Shown here one piece after another: positions 8,812 to 17,496 of a stretch of 32,081 bases of DNA (position 1 is the stretch's first letter; each line of letters starts with the position of its first letter). Location: IMG/VR virus record IMGVR_UViG_3300009285_000258, positions 1 through 32,081 of that record. One strand, 5' to 3'. Position numbers and translations under genes: made by a program. The notes below the pieces were generated by a model, which was not told the DNA's origin, did no database searches, and saw only the letters and a program-made list of their open reading frames with translations. The stretch is from a virus.

Positions 8812-10401
8812 TTATGTGACTGTCATCTTATGGGTCGAGGGGAAGGCGTAGTGAGACAGTGGCTTGAAGGTCGTGGTGATGGTATCGAGTCGCCAGTCTC
8901 CCGAAGATGAAATCTTGTACTGGACGGCAAACTTCTTGTCAGATACAGACATTCGGCGGGGAACACCCCGAGCGCTGTTAATGGTAGTGATGGTATTGGT
9001 AGCGCCCCCCAGAACCTTGACTCCCAAAGCATCTCTACCGAGCCCTCCCTGGGGGCGGGTCTGCGAGATCGAGCTTGATCCTGCCGTTTGGTTATCGTCA
9101 AAGATCACCGTAACCGTGATCGTGCCCTCGACGAGACCAAAGACAAACGTGTGGTCAAAGTAGACCTTCAGCACATCTGGCATATCCTCGTCGAATGACT
9201 TGGTGTTGAAATACGAGGAGATCGTAGTGCCGTCATCGGTCGTCCCGGAATACAGCTTGTACACCGCAGAGCTGGTGGGATGGCCGAAGTAGAGGTACTG
9301 AGCATTGGTCGAGTCGATGTACACCTGTGCTGCGTTGGCGGCCATGTTGCGCCAGTCCAGCCAGCCACCGTAGCGAATATCGTAGGCAACCACAGAGTCG
9401 TTGTTGGTACCGAACTGCGAGTAGAAGAGATGGTATTTGAAGTTGAAGTAGCGCCCCACCAACTTGGCTTTGTTGGTGGCCGTGAGGTTGGTAAACACAC
9501 CCTGGATCTTGGCCGACTTGTTGGTAGTACGTATCGAGATGTAGTCGACCACCTCTCCCAGCGCGTATACTCCGTCATCGGCGGCGAAATACAGGTCTTC
9601 TTCTAGCTGATCGATCGAGCGATGCGAAACACAGCCGACGGCATTGGTGATGAGGGTGATAGTAAAGGTGTTGGCCGCAGTGGCGGGAACAATCTTGTAG
9701 ATCGCATCCCGTAGGAAGACATAGAGAGCGTCTTTGAAGACCCGCAGTCCGGTGATCTCCGTTCCTGATCCGAACCGAAATGAGATCCAGCCCGATGTCG
9801 CATCCGAGAAGTCGGCCAACTTGTTCACCAGACTCCCACCGGTCAAGAGTTGCTCCGAATACTGACCCGAGAAGTTCAGTCGGTCTAGGTTGGTTTCGTC
9901 CTGTACCCAGAGTCGTTGGTTGTAGTAGGTTGGGTAGTACCCGATGGTGCCGTTGGTGGTAGTGTTCCAAGCGGAGCCGTCCCAATGCTTCATCGCGTCG
10001 GTGCCATTTCCAACGTAGAAGTTTCCGGAGGCTTGACAGCCGTCCATATTGATGTTCGTGAAGGTTGTGCCAGTAACCTGGGTCCAGGCCCCACCGTCCG
10101 TGGAGTGTTTCACGATGACGTTGCTCGCATTAGAGACGAAGGCTAGTGCCTGATGATAGGAGGCAGTATGCAACTCCCCTATCCCCTTGACCCCACTAGC
10201 ATACGAGCCCACCGTACTGATCTGGGCATATCCCTGACGGTTACCGATCCCCTCGGCGCCCTTGAAGTCGCAATTCGACATATCGGGGGACTCGCTGTCT
10301 TTGATTTGACGGACACCTAAATAGCTGTTCCAGCCACCCGCAAAGTTGGAGCGGAATTGTTTCTGGAGCTTTCCAGCCCCCCTGTTCAAGTTCTTAGCCA
10401 C
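8812..10401 (-). CDS. Tail nozzle/stabilisation protein, beta-propeller-like
   Basis: The 529-residue protein begins with a signature seen in podovirus nozzle and P22 gp10-like proteins: FAGGWNSYLGVRQIKDSESPD, MSNCDFKG and GNRQGY, a conserved type of N-terminus that introduces a beta-propeller. The rest is made of repeated beta strands with Trp/Tyr turns (KHWDGSAWN, RLWVQDE, DALYVFLRDAIYK, FAADDGVYALG), as expected for propeller blades. It would form the distal part of a short tail beneath the adaptor encoded just upstream, whose gene it overlaps by eight bases. Family assignment is by pattern only. Confidence 0.72.
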   Translation of the reverse strand: MAKNLNRGAGKLQKQFRSNFAGGWNSYLGVRQIKDSESPDMSNCDFKGAEGIGNRQGYAQISTVGSYASGVKGIGELHTASYHQALAFVSNASNVIVKHSTDGGAWTQVTGTTFTNINMDGCQASGNFYVGNGTDAMKHWDGSAWNTTTNGTIGYYPTYYNQRLWVQDETNLDRLNFSGQYSEQLLTGGSLVNKLADFSDATSGWISFRFGSGTEITGLRVFKDALYVFLRDAIYKIVPATAANTFTITLITNAVGCVSHRSIDQLEEDLYFAADDGVYALGEVVDYISIRTTNKSAKIQGVFTNLTATNKAKLVGRYFNFKYHLFYSQFGTNNDSVVAYDIRYGGWLDWRNMAANAAQVYIDSTNAQYLYFGHPTSSAVYKLYSGTTDDGTTISSYFNTKSFDEDMPDVLKVYFDHTFVFGLVEGTITVTVIFDDNQTAGSSSISQTRPQGGLGRDALGVKVLGGATNTITTINSARGVPRRMSVSDKKFAVQYKISSSGDWRLDTITTTFKPLSHYAFPSTHKMTVT

Positions 10402-11083
10402 TGGTGAACTCTACGCCGCCCGACACCTCGATTAAGCCGCCCGAGGACGTGCTAGCCAAGTTCGTCGATGCGATTGAGTTCATGCCATACTGAGGGCCAC
10501 TCTGTTGATCGAGGATCCAGAGCTCCTGGATGTACTTGTTAGCCTCGTCCTGGTACTCCTTCTTGAGCCCCTCGTCCCGCTCTCCCGGAATCCAGTTCTT
10601 CGCGGAAGCCTGGTAAGCTACGAGTTCGGTGCTGGGAACTCTGCAGATGTCGCTCGCCGAGCTCATGTCCGAGGGCGTGAAGTGGTAGTAGAGGGTGACG
10701 GTGCCGCTCTGGGTCAGGCTGTTGAAGTTATAGTCGTTGTTCGTAGTATCGAAGGTCAGCCAGTAGACATAGGAGTCCGAGTCGTACTTGTCTCGGTCAG
10801 CTACGTCGATCTTTTGGAAGATATTGTCATCGCTGGTCGAGCTCGCCACGATCCGAGCGTCGATGGGCCAGCGAGGATTAAAGTCAGAGGGCATATTGGC
10901 AGCCCCACCAGAGAGGGTTGTGGTGTCGGTCTTAACATTCCAAGAAAAGGGATAGCGGTTGAGGATGTCATTAACCGCTAGATTGATGTTACGATTGCCG
11001 AAAGCGTCAATCGTTCCGTCTGGCTGGCCCGTTAGATCGAGGTAACGCTGCTGGATGGTCGAAAAGATAGGATGAGAAGCCAT
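10394..11083 (-). CDS. Head-tail adaptor / tail tubular protein A-like
   Basis: The 229-residue protein starts with a helix (FSTIQQRYLDLTG), then INLAVNDILNRYPFSWNVKTDTTTL. This arrangement is characteristic of adaptor proteins of short-tailed phages, which form a ring under the portal. The C-terminal half has helices (ELVAYQASAKNW, LKKEYQDEANKYIQELW) and a Ser/Gly tail. The next gene encodes the probable nozzle, matching the usual adaptor-nozzle order. The leader carries a GTGTATATA junction motif about 26 bases upstream and only a weak SD. Confidence 0.68.
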   Translation of the reverse strand: MASHPIFSTIQQRYLDLTGQPDGTIDAFGNRNINLAVNDILNRYPFSWNVKTDTTTLSGGAANMPSDFNPRWPIDARIVASSTSDDNIFQKIDVADRDKYDSDSYVYWLTFDTTNNDYNFNSLTQSGTVTLYYHFTPSDMSSASDICRVPSTELVAYQASAKNWIPGERDEGLKKEYQDEANKYIQELWILDQQSGPQYGMNSIASTNLASTSSGGLIEVSGGVEFTSG

Positions 11084-11109
11084 GATATACCTAAGTTAGC
11101 TCTATCAGG

Positions 11110-11118
11110 TATATACAC
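11110..11118 (-). promoter_or_regulatory. GTGTATATA late-strand junction motif (GT-B / adaptor)
   Basis: Directly follows the TAG of the GT-B gene. A degenerate second copy (TTAGGTATATC) lies just before the adaptor start. The flanking AGGTGTATATACCT is nearly palindromic. It is placed to start transcription of the tail module after the sugar genes. Confidence 0.55.
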
Positions 11119-12174
11119 CTATCTCGGAGCTGGCAGATCCCGGAGTTTGAGCTGACCAAACCAGGCCAGTAGTGGCGTAGTGAGCTTTTTCATGTCGTAA
11201 TGATGTTTTACGTAGTTGTGGGTTGCTAGTCCGTTCTTCTTTCTTAGCTCGGCGCTCTTAATCAGCTGCTCGATCTGCTCGTACCAGCTGTGATTACTGG
11301 ACGCATAGAGTACGCCTTTAATATCTGCTTGGTTCTCTACCGGCGAGGCCACGCACGGAACTTTAAGCATCGAAAACTCCTGGATGGCAATATTAGACTT
11401 CGAGCGGTTGTAGGGCGAGTCGATCAGGGGTACGAGGGCGATGTCTAGGCGAAGATTGGCGAGGGTCTTCGGAAAGTCTAGGCATCCGACCCAGTCGTGG
11501 TGTTCGGTCTTAAACGACGGCGGGTGCCCCAAGGTGACCAGCTCAATGTTGTACTCCTTCTGGAGGGCTTCGAGAGCTGGCCCTAAGAGAGAAACGTCGG
11601 CGGCGTGACCCATGGCGCCCCTCCATCCGAGCCGGAGCTTACGGCTCTTCCCTAGCGGTAGGCTTTTAACGAGTTTGTCCCAGAAGCGGAGATCTTGGCC
11701 GTTAGGGTTGATGTAAATGTTTTGGTTCAGGTGCTTGTAGACATCCTTGAGTCTCGGGGTCGAGACGGTCACCCCATCGGCGATGGAGAGGCAGAGTTCT
11801 CCTTCGGATCTTAGGCTCTCGGCAGACTCCTTGCCTGGGTTATCGACCGGGATGCTGTAGAGATCATCGTCGATGTCCACCACCCAGCGGGCGCCAGACC
11901 ACTTGCGGAGGTTCAGCATCTTCACCATCTCCTCTCGGTCGTAGATCATCGTCGTCCAAAGGATGTCGGCGCCCTCACAAATCTCCATCAGGGTCTCGTC
12001 CGACCAGGCATCGCTGTTGGGGTAGCCGCTGAAGATCCTGACGATCTGACCCGTGCCGCTAAAGGGGGTGATGCGTGACTTCTCGGGGTTGACCTTGTCG
12101 ATAAACTGGATGGGCTGGGCGATGCGGTAGAATCCCACCCCGTTATCCTGTCGAATAATCCCCGCTACCTTCAC
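11119..12174 (-). CDS. GT-B glycosyltransferase (family 4/1-like)
   Basis: The 351-residue protein has the two-domain pattern of GT-B enzymes. The N-terminal half contains ADILWTTMIYDREE and VVDIDDDLY. The C-terminal domain has KLRLGWRGAMGHAADV and the donor-site region IALVPLIDSPYNRSKS followed by IQEFSMLKVPCVASPV, close to the usual end of family 4 enzymes. It would transfer a nucleotide-activated sugar. The start is GTG, forming a GTGA overlap with the small methyltransferase. It is the last gene of the post-capsid sugar cluster; the adaptor gene follows after the GTGTATATA junction. Confidence 0.82.
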   Translation of the reverse strand: MKVAGIIRQDNGVGFYRIAQPIQFIDKVNPEKSRITPFSGTGQIVRIFSGYPNSDAWSDETLMEICEGADILWTTMIYDREEMVKMLNLRKWSGARWVVDIDDDLYSIPVDNPGKESAESLRSEGELCLSIADGVTVSTPRLKDVYKHLNQNIYINPNGQDLRFWDKLVKSLPLGKSRKLRLGWRGAMGHAADVSLLGPALEALQKEYNIELVTLGHPPSFKTEHHDWVGCLDFPKTLANLRLDIALVPLIDSPYNRSKSNIAIQEFSMLKVPCVASPVENQADIKGVLYASSNHSWYEQIEQLIKSAELRKKNGLATHNYVKHHYDMKKLTTPLLAWFGQLKLRDLPAPR

Positions 12175-12590
12175 TTTGCCACCATAAACTTCAAAACATC
12201 TTCCGCGTCCTTAATCTCGACGACCTCTTGGGGTTTATAGATTCCGACATAGTCGTGCTTAAAGCCTATCGGTTCGACCAATAGGTAGGTCTGGGCCCAC
12301 CCCATCGGGAGGTTCTCTAGCTGCTCCATTGACACCGAGGAGAAAAGATAGTCAAACTTCTTATCAGGTTTCCACGTTTCGAGGTCAGCAAGCAACCACT
12401 CTCTCTCTGTCCAGTTAGCCTCGCACCACGAAATATTACCGGGAAAGCCGTCCACCCCTAAATATCCGTCCTCATCAAAGATGTCCGTGTATCTGCCCGT
12501 CCCACAACCGAAATCCAGAACCGAGCCGCCCTTGTAGTGCTTGGATAAAAGTTCAATTACATGAGGTACTGGTTCAGCCGAAAAGCTCAT
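12171..12590 (-). CDS. Small class I SAM-dependent methyltransferase
   Basis: The chosen start (ATG at 12588-12590) gives 139 residues and overlaps the upstream stop as TGATG, the normal coupling signal here. Longer versions would run far into the preceding glycosyltransferase gene. Motif I is GSVLDFGCGTGRYTD near residue 25, then LGVDGFP; WLLADLE and FDYLFSSVSMEQL match motifs II and III. It is short for a class I methyltransferase, whose core is usually about 200 residues, so the late beta strands are reduced. The substrate may be a glycan made by the neighbours. Confidence 0.75.
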   Translation of the reverse strand: MSFSAEPVPHVIELLSKHYKGGSVLDFGCGTGRYTDIFDEDGYLGVDGFPGNISWCEANWTEREWLLADLETWKPDKKFDYLFSSVSMEQLENLPMGWAQTYLLVEPIGFKHDYVGIYKPQEVVEIKDAEDVLKFMVAK

Positions 12591-13282
12591 CACTCCCATT
12601 CGGCGTACTCCTTGTCTAGTATGGCCTGCGTCTTGGCGATCTCTTTTAGTTTGTTCTTGGAGGTGTTGCCCGAGTGTCCCCGCTGGATGCCGAGGGGCTT
12701 CGGGATCACCTTGTAGGTGTAACCGGCCTTCCACCACGCCCAGCAGAGCCAGCCATCATCGTTGACTCGCCAGTCCTCTCTATATGGGTTCTCCTCGAAG
12801 CACTTGCGATGGGCGGTAATACAAAAGTGCGGCCACGCGGCATTGTTCTTGATGTCTTCAAGGGTCGTCTTGGTCGGCACCTGCATCACCTGCGAGAACT
12901 CCGGGGTTAAGTGCTTGTCAGATGTCCAGTAATACGAGGTACAGAAGTCCACCCTCTCCAGGGCTTTGACATTCTCCTTTATCCTATTGGGTAACATTAC
13001 ATCATCGCTGTCCATGACGGCTATAATCTCCCCCGTCGAAGCCTTGACCCCGGCGTTTCTGGCCTTGGAGATCCCGCCGTTCTCTTTCAGCTGGATGACC
13101 TTAACCCGCTTATCAGACTTCGTGTAGAAATCGTAAAGGTTCCGAACCCCATCTGTACTGCCGTCATCGACAAGAACAATTTCGGTGTTCTTATACGTCT
13201 GCGCCTGGATAGACCGAATGCACTCTGGGAGGTATGTTTCGCGGTTGAATACGGGGACGACGATTGAGACGAGCGGCTTCAC
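12590..13282 (-). CDS. Glycosyltransferase family 2
   Basis: This is a textbook GT2 catalytic domain of 230 residues. It starts VSIVVPVFNRETYL, has VLVDDGSTDG at residues 37-45, GGISKARNAGVKAS for donor binding, and VMDSDD at 89-94 as the metal-binding DxD. WRVNDDGWLCW near residue 175 supplies the late acidic catalytic segment. No membrane helices are present, so it is a soluble transferase. The ATG overlaps the DNA methylase stop, and its own TGA overlaps the small methyltransferase start. Confidence 0.88.
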   Translation of the reverse strand: MKPLVSIVVPVFNRETYLPECIRSIQAQTYKNTEIVLVDDGSTDGVRNLYDFYTKSDKRVKVIQLKENGGISKARNAGVKASTGEIIAVMDSDDVMLPNRIKENVKALERVDFCTSYYWTSDKHLTPEFSQVMQVPTKTTLEDIKNNAAWPHFCITAHRKCFEENPYREDWRVNDDGWLCWAWWKAGYTYKVIPKPLGIQRGHSGNTSKNKLKEIAKTQAILDKEYAEWE

Positions 13283-13944
13283 AGCAACACCTCCTGCGCC
13301 AAGCGACTGTTGGCTATCTGAACGTATTTTTCATCAATCTCTATGCCCAGATACCGCCTACCTAGTCTTTTTGCGGCGTAAAGCGTGCTCCCCGATCCGG
13401 CGAAGGGGTCTACAACCAGGTCTCCCCCCTCTGTCGTTGCTTCGATCAACCTACCCAGTAGATCAACCGGCTTCTCGTTTGGGTGCGACAGATCACCCGG
13501 TGATACTCGCTGTGTGCGGAATACGGTAGTGGGTCTCTTGCCTGGGAACTGGAATTTACCCTTCGTGGCAAACCAGATAACCTCGTGCTGGGGGCCAAAC
13601 TCACCCGTGAGGTCTCCCATGCCATGTACTACCTTGTCCCATATAATTTGACTGCGTACCTTAAACCCAGCCCCCTCGATGGCCGACCTAAGGGCGTCTT
13701 GAACGTCCCAACGACAGAAGCATAGTAGCGATCCGCCATCCTTCGTAATCCTGTAAGCCTCCGGCAGCCAGTCTATCGCTGGCTTATCGTCATTGGCAAT
13801 CTTGTCTTTGCGTTGCCATTCAGTCCGCCTGGCGGACTGGTAGCTTATCCCGTAGGGGGGGTCGGTCAGAACAAGTTGTGCTACGCTATCGCCAATCTCA
13901 CCAAGGGCTGTGGCGCAATCGGCATGGATTAGATTATCTATCAC
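13279..13944 (-). CDS. DNA adenine/cytosine-N4 methyltransferase (beta class)
   Basis: The 221-residue protein has the catalytic motif DPPY at residues 28-31, before the SAM motif DPFAGSGST at 179-187. HPNEKP at 154-159 is the conserved segment ahead of motif I. Catalytic motif first and SAM motif last is the beta-class order of the N6_N4_Mtase family. It methylates an exocyclic amino group in DNA, probably protecting the phage genome from host restriction. No partner endonuclease is adjacent. It lies between two glycosyltransferases, joined to both by ATGA overlaps. The recognition sequence cannot be predicted. Confidence 0.88.
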   Translation of the reverse strand: MIDNLIHADCATALGEIGDSVAQLVLTDPPYGISYQSARRTEWQRKDKIANDDKPAIDWLPEAYRITKDGGSLLCFCRWDVQDALRSAIEGAGFKVRSQIIWDKVVHGMGDLTGEFGPQHEVIWFATKGKFQFPGKRPTTVFRTQRVSPGDLSHPNEKPVDLLGRLIEATTEGGDLVVDPFAGSGSTLYAAKRLGRRYLGIEIDEKYVQIANSRLAQEVLL

Positions 13945-15572
13945 AGGAGCCCCCGGATCGTCCTCTGATACTTCTCGACCGAGATTTCCTTCCGCCAGTA
14001 CCTAGATACCGACTCATCCAGCGGTTTACTCTGGGCCTCGCGGATACCCGCAACGATCTGCTCTCGGTAGTCCGAAATGCCCATAGAAGTCTCGTTGAAC
14101 TTTGTTACAGTCTCCTCGACCCGGATCGCGCCCTTGACCGGGGTGTTGGTGACGACGTTTCGGCCTGCCATCAGAAACTCTAGCGGGGTGATCGGGAGGC
14201 CGTCGTGATCAGTGATTCTCAAGTTACAGGATAATTTCGGTAGCCACTCGTCTAAGTCTACATAACCGAGGTGCTCCCAGTTGTCCCCCTTCACCCCCCT
14301 TCGGCTCTCGTCTCCGAAGAAGTAGAACTGGACATCCGGCATACTGCGGGTCACCTCCATAATCAGCGGCTCCTTGTAGAGATCCCGTCCCGGCAGATAG
14401 ACTCCAACGCTGAACTCCTCAGGTAGCGGGAGGGTCTCTTTCGATTGTACGGGCAATGGTACAATCTTGGCCTCAATCCCGATCTCCTTGAGCTCCTTCT
14501 GGGTGAAGTCGGCTTCGCAGAGGTGGATGACCTTGTTATCCTTAAACCACTTCCTCAAAACCTTTAGTTTCATAAACGAGTCGAACCAGTATAGGTCGAG
14601 GATGTCGGTGCCGATCCAATGGACGATGTTCTTGCCCTTGTTTCGGGTGAAGATGTCCATGTGGGTCTGGGTCACTCGGGACTGGCCGTTCTCTCTCGAA
14701 TAGAACCCGAGCAGGTAAACCGCCTTGTAGTCGTGGGGCTTGAAGGAGGGCATCGGGAGGTAATCAGCACCTAGCATCTCGGAGATCTTATAGGCGTGGT
14801 GCTGGGCTCCGAGCGAGGTTACGCAGATGTCGTTGGCCGTGATGCCATTCTTTCTCTGGACATAGTTCCGCCGCTCAATCCAGTTTTCGGCTGAGTCGTT
14901 AGAAAGTCCCCCCTTCTGGGGCGTTTCGGCGGCGAAGAAGTGGTAGGGGATGTACTTCCAGTCGTCACCCCTGAAGTCGGACTGTTTTAGTAGTCTTATA
15001 GAGTATTCCCAGTCGTTGAGGCTCTTACAGTCCTCGTCCCAAGGGACGAAAGCCTCTTTGCGAACGGGGAACGAGGCGTCGGCGTAGGGCGACCACTGAA
15101 AGGCGGGATACCAGACCGACCCATCGGGTCTGACTGGGGCTTGACCAACGGGGAACATGGTGTTCCCGTCATCATCTATCACATCATACATCCCCCAGAC
15201 TCGGTTGATCTTGGGATCTTCAAAGGCGTTGGCCCACATTCTGAGAGTTTCGGGATACATCCAGCAGTCCGGTGAGAGGAAGGCGTAGAAGTCTCCGGTC
15301 GCATACTGGGCGCAGTTGTTTCTGGCCGCACAAGCCCCGGCGTGTTCGATCACGTGGTAGGAGATCTCAAGGTCGGGGTTGTCCTTGATGATCCGATCCA
15401 TAACCTTCTGGCCCTTAGCACTCTTTCCGTCAAATGTCAAGCACCATTCCCAGCTCTTGTACTCCTGTTTGACCAGCGAGTCGAGGAACTTATCTAAGTG
15501 CTTGTAGGTATCCTTGTAGCAAGGAGTCAGAATCGAGAACTTCTTTTCGGTCTCTGAAAATGGGTTAGTCAT
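13941..15572 (-). CDS. Two-domain glycosyltransferase (GT-A plus GT-B-like)
   Basis: The 543-residue protein looks bifunctional. Residues 10-240 resemble GT2: FSILTPCYKDTYKHL, a WCLTFDGKS strand, AGACAARNNCAQYATGDFYAFLSPD with a variant DxD. Residues 270-543 resemble a GT-B domain: VYLLGFYSRENGQSRV, FSVGVYLPGRDLYKEP, VQFYFFGDESR and a donor-site-like LPITPLEFLMAGRNVV. It is the first gene after the capsid terminator, with SD CGGAGG and the motif TGTTATGATAGATA upstream, so the cluster probably has its own promoter. Both domains may act in sequence on one glycan. Confidence 0.82.
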   Translation of the reverse strand: MTNPFSETEKKFSILTPCYKDTYKHLDKFLDSLVKQEYKSWEWCLTFDGKSAKGQKVMDRIIKDNPDLEISYHVIEHAGACAARNNCAQYATGDFYAFLSPDCWMYPETLRMWANAFEDPKINRVWGMYDVIDDDGNTMFPVGQAPVRPDGSVWYPAFQWSPYADASFPVRKEAFVPWDEDCKSLNDWEYSIRLLKQSDFRGDDWKYIPYHFFAAETPQKGGLSNDSAENWIERRNYVQRKNGITANDICVTSLGAQHHAYKISEMLGADYLPMPSFKPHDYKAVYLLGFYSRENGQSRVTQTHMDIFTRNKGKNIVHWIGTDILDLYWFDSFMKLKVLRKWFKDNKVIHLCEADFTQKELKEIGIEAKIVPLPVQSKETLPLPEEFSVGVYLPGRDLYKEPLIMEVTRSMPDVQFYFFGDESRRGVKGDNWEHLGYVDLDEWLPKLSCNLRITDHDGLPITPLEFLMAGRNVVTNTPVKGAIRVEETVTKFNETSMGISDYREQIVAGIREAQSKPLDESVSRYWRKEISVEKYQRTIRGLL

Positions 15573-15585
15573 ATATCCTCCGTTT

Positions 15586-15599
15586 TATCTATCATAACA
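15586..15599 (-). promoter_or_regulatory. TGTTATGNTAGATA motif, probable extended -10 promoter
   Basis: The minus strand reads TGTTATGATAGATA 14 bases before the start of the two-domain glycosyltransferase. TATGAT is one mismatch from the -10 consensus and is preceded by TGT, an extended -10; a -35 is not evident. The same 14-mer with one variable base occurs upstream of TerL and of TerS. It follows a terminator, the place where a new promoter would be needed. Confidence 0.6.
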
Positions 15600-15609
15600 A
15601 TTTACACCC

Positions 15610-15638
15610 AAAAGGAAAAGCCCCTCTTTCGAGAGGCC
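15610..15638 (-). terminator. Rho-independent terminator after the major capsid gene
   Basis: On the minus strand an eight-pair stem (15619-15638, including U.G or G.U pairs) is closed by a GAAA tetraloop and followed by TTTTCCTTTT. It starts about 30 bases after the capsid stop. It would limit transcription from the strongly expressed capsid gene into the sugar and tail genes. Confidence 0.8.
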
Positions 15639-15667
15639 ATTCCTTGACTCTAGCCTATGCTAGTGGT

Positions 15668-16651
15668 CTACGCGTCAGCCGTGATCAAGATCTTTCCGCA
15701 ACTCTTGTTGAGAAGTTTCGGAACGAAGTTGGCCTTCCAACCAATCGTGATGAACTGGTTGATCGGGTCAGACTTGGCTGCGCCACCGGCGACAGTGTAG
15801 TGCTTGACTCCACCATCGAGCTCGGTTGCTCCAACACAACCTCTACCAAGCAGAAGGCTGAAGTAGAGAGTCGCCCCGCCTGAACCGTTCGCGGAGGTGA
15901 AGATGTTATTATCGATAACAATCTTCGCCCCGGAGTAAGTTCCGGCGACACCCTTCCGCAGATTCTCTGGGTCGGTGTACTGGTACGCGGTCTGCCATTC
16001 GCTGTCAGCCTGTAGGCGCATAGCGGTGTTTGAGTGCACCACTAGGCCGAAGAAGCCGTCATCGAAGGGAGATACGTTGGCTGCGAGTAGCACAGCCACA
16101 CCATTACGGACAGTCGCGGCCTTCATTCGGAACTCGGTAGTACCTGTGTAGACTCCGTAAGCGGACATTGCTCCGCCATCGGCACCAGCTACAGTGTTGA
16201 ATGAGATTGCCGACAGACCAGCACCGGTAGGAGCGTTGGCTCCCGCTGAGGAGACTCCGTAACACTCATCCATGATGCGCTTGTCGATAATGTTGTTGGC
16301 TTGATCTCCGAGCGCCTTGACTGCCTCTTCAACCACACCGTTAATCGCGGTGAGTTCTGTGAGGTCAGTGATACCAGCGGCTCTACCGAACTGTTCGATA
16401 GTCGCTGACACCTGAGCGTCGTCGATCTTGTCGGGCGTGACTACAGTACCTTCGGTCAGCTTGTAAGCTGAAACCATGGTTGAGTCAACGACCATTCTTG
16501 GGAAGTAAGCTACCTTGCCCTGGTTCTGGGGAAGCGGTTTACTCGAGGTAAACTGCATCATCCGAGGTCCGGGCTGGAGCCTCTCCAAGAAGACTTTGCT
16601 GTAGTAATTGGGTAGGAACCCAGTTACGTCAGCTGTTGCTGTATAAGCCAT
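15668..16651 (-). CDS. Major capsid protein, N4-gp56 family
   Basis: The 327-residue protein matches the N4-gp56 pattern of HK97-fold capsid proteins. It has an N-terminal PRMMQFTSSKPLPQNQGK stretch followed by VAYFPRM, then LTEGTVVTPDKIDDAQVSATIEQFGRA and DLTELTAIN. It continues through EEAVKALGDQANNIIDKRI and the late FGLVVHSNTAMRLQADSEW and YSGAKIVIDNNIF. It self-assembles into the icosahedral head with the putative scaffold encoded just upstream. AAGGAAA supplies the SD. Downstream is a strong terminator, consistent with high separate expression. Confidence 0.88.
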   Translation of the reverse strand: MAYTATADVTGFLPNYYSKVFLERLQPGPRMMQFTSSKPLPQNQGKVAYFPRMVVDSTMVSAYKLTEGTVVTPDKIDDAQVSATIEQFGRAAGITDLTELTAINGVVEEAVKALGDQANNIIDKRIMDECYGVSSAGANAPTGAGLSAISFNTVAGADGGAMSAYGVYTGTTEFRMKAATVRNGVAVLLAANVSPFDDGFFGLVVHSNTAMRLQADSEWQTAYQYTDPENLRKGVAGTYSGAKIVIDNNIFTSANGSGGATLYFSLLLGRGCVGATELDGGVKHYTVAGGAAKSDPINQFITIGWKANFVPKLLNKSCGKILITADA

Positions 16652-16691
16652 TATTTTTCCTTGTTGTTGCCCACCCTAGGCTCGACCACTT

Positions 16692-17366
16692 CTAGTTAGC
16701 GGTGGGGATGTTGTACTTTTTGGCGAGCTCGGCGGCGGAGAGCTGATCGTCTGAGACATCAGGCACTTTTCCGGCCTCACCGACTGCACCTAGTTTTTGC
16801 TTGGTCTTGGCAATATCCTGACCCTCTTTAATGCCTTCCTCTTTGGCCTTGTCGGCAAGTTTAATGCCCCTAGCCTCAAGTCCGGCCTTCGCGCGGGTAA
16901 GAGCTTCCTCTCTATCGACATAGACGCCTTTTTGCATATCTTCTTGCACTTCAGTCATGTAGGCTGCGCGAAGCAGCTTATCCTGAGCGAAGGTCTTGGC
17001 GTGTTTCGACTCGAAGCGAGTGTTCTCTTGGCGCTCGTATACCCCTTGAGCTAATGTCTGGACCGCGGCTGCGGCTTCGGCATCTAGTTCGGGTGGGGGT
17101 GTCAATGGATTTTGCTGTGCCAAATGTGCTTCTAGCTGCCGATTCCGTTCCTCAAGAGCCTTTTTAGACTCGTTGACTTCCCTGAACCGGTCATAGGGCA
17201 CACTCTTACTATCGTCCTGAGACTCAGTTTCCGCACTGGCTGGCTCTTCAACCGGGGATTCCGCGGGGATTTCCTCGACTGACTCTGGATCGTTAGTGGT
17301 TTGTTCTGCGGGTGCTGATTCCGCGGCAGTTGGCTCTGCCTCTATTGCAGCGTCCTGTTCGCTCAT
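16692..17366 (-). CDS. Putative scaffolding protein
   Basis: The 224-residue protein is acidic and Ala/Glu/Pro-rich over residues 1-50, then has VPYDRFREVNESKKALEERN and a long charged helix likely to form a coiled coil. The C-terminal third is helical and ends LAAELAKKYN-like (SAAELAKKYNIPTAN). This composition and a position directly before the major capsid gene are typical of phage scaffolds, which guide prohead assembly and then leave. No protease motif is seen. An SD-like AGAAAGGG precedes the start. Confidence 0.75.
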   Translation of the reverse strand: MSEQDAAIEAEPTAAESAPAEQTTNDPESVEEIPAESPVEEPASAETESQDDSKSVPYDRFREVNESKKALEERNRQLEAHLAQQNPLTPPPELDAEAAAAVQTLAQGVYERQENTRFESKHAKTFAQDKLLRAAYMTEVQEDMQKGVYVDREEALTRAKAGLEARGIKLADKAKEEGIKEGQDIAKTKQKLGAVGEAGKVPDVSDDQLSAAELAKKYNIPTAN

Positions 17367-17496
17367 GCGAACCCTTTCTCATTTTTACGAGTTATGTCTC
17401 GATTGAAAGGTGATTACAGGACCAGCGGGCAGCTCCGGAGGACCAAAGCCGCCCGACAGTCCTACAATCTCCTCCATTAGTTGTTTACGTACCTAC
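17367..17496. other. Non-coding spacer between scaffold and the preceding small gene
   Basis: This 130-base stretch lacks both the GTGTATATA and TGTTATGNTAGATA motifs. A 28-codon minus-strand reading frame (17392-17478) has no SD and no recognisable features, so it is not called as a gene. No clear terminator or promoter is evident. Confidence 0.4.

Noticed and set aside
17392-17478. 28-codon minus-strand frame between the portal-proximal gene and scaffold
   Set aside because: No SD and no recognisable feature; a frame of this length is expected by chance.
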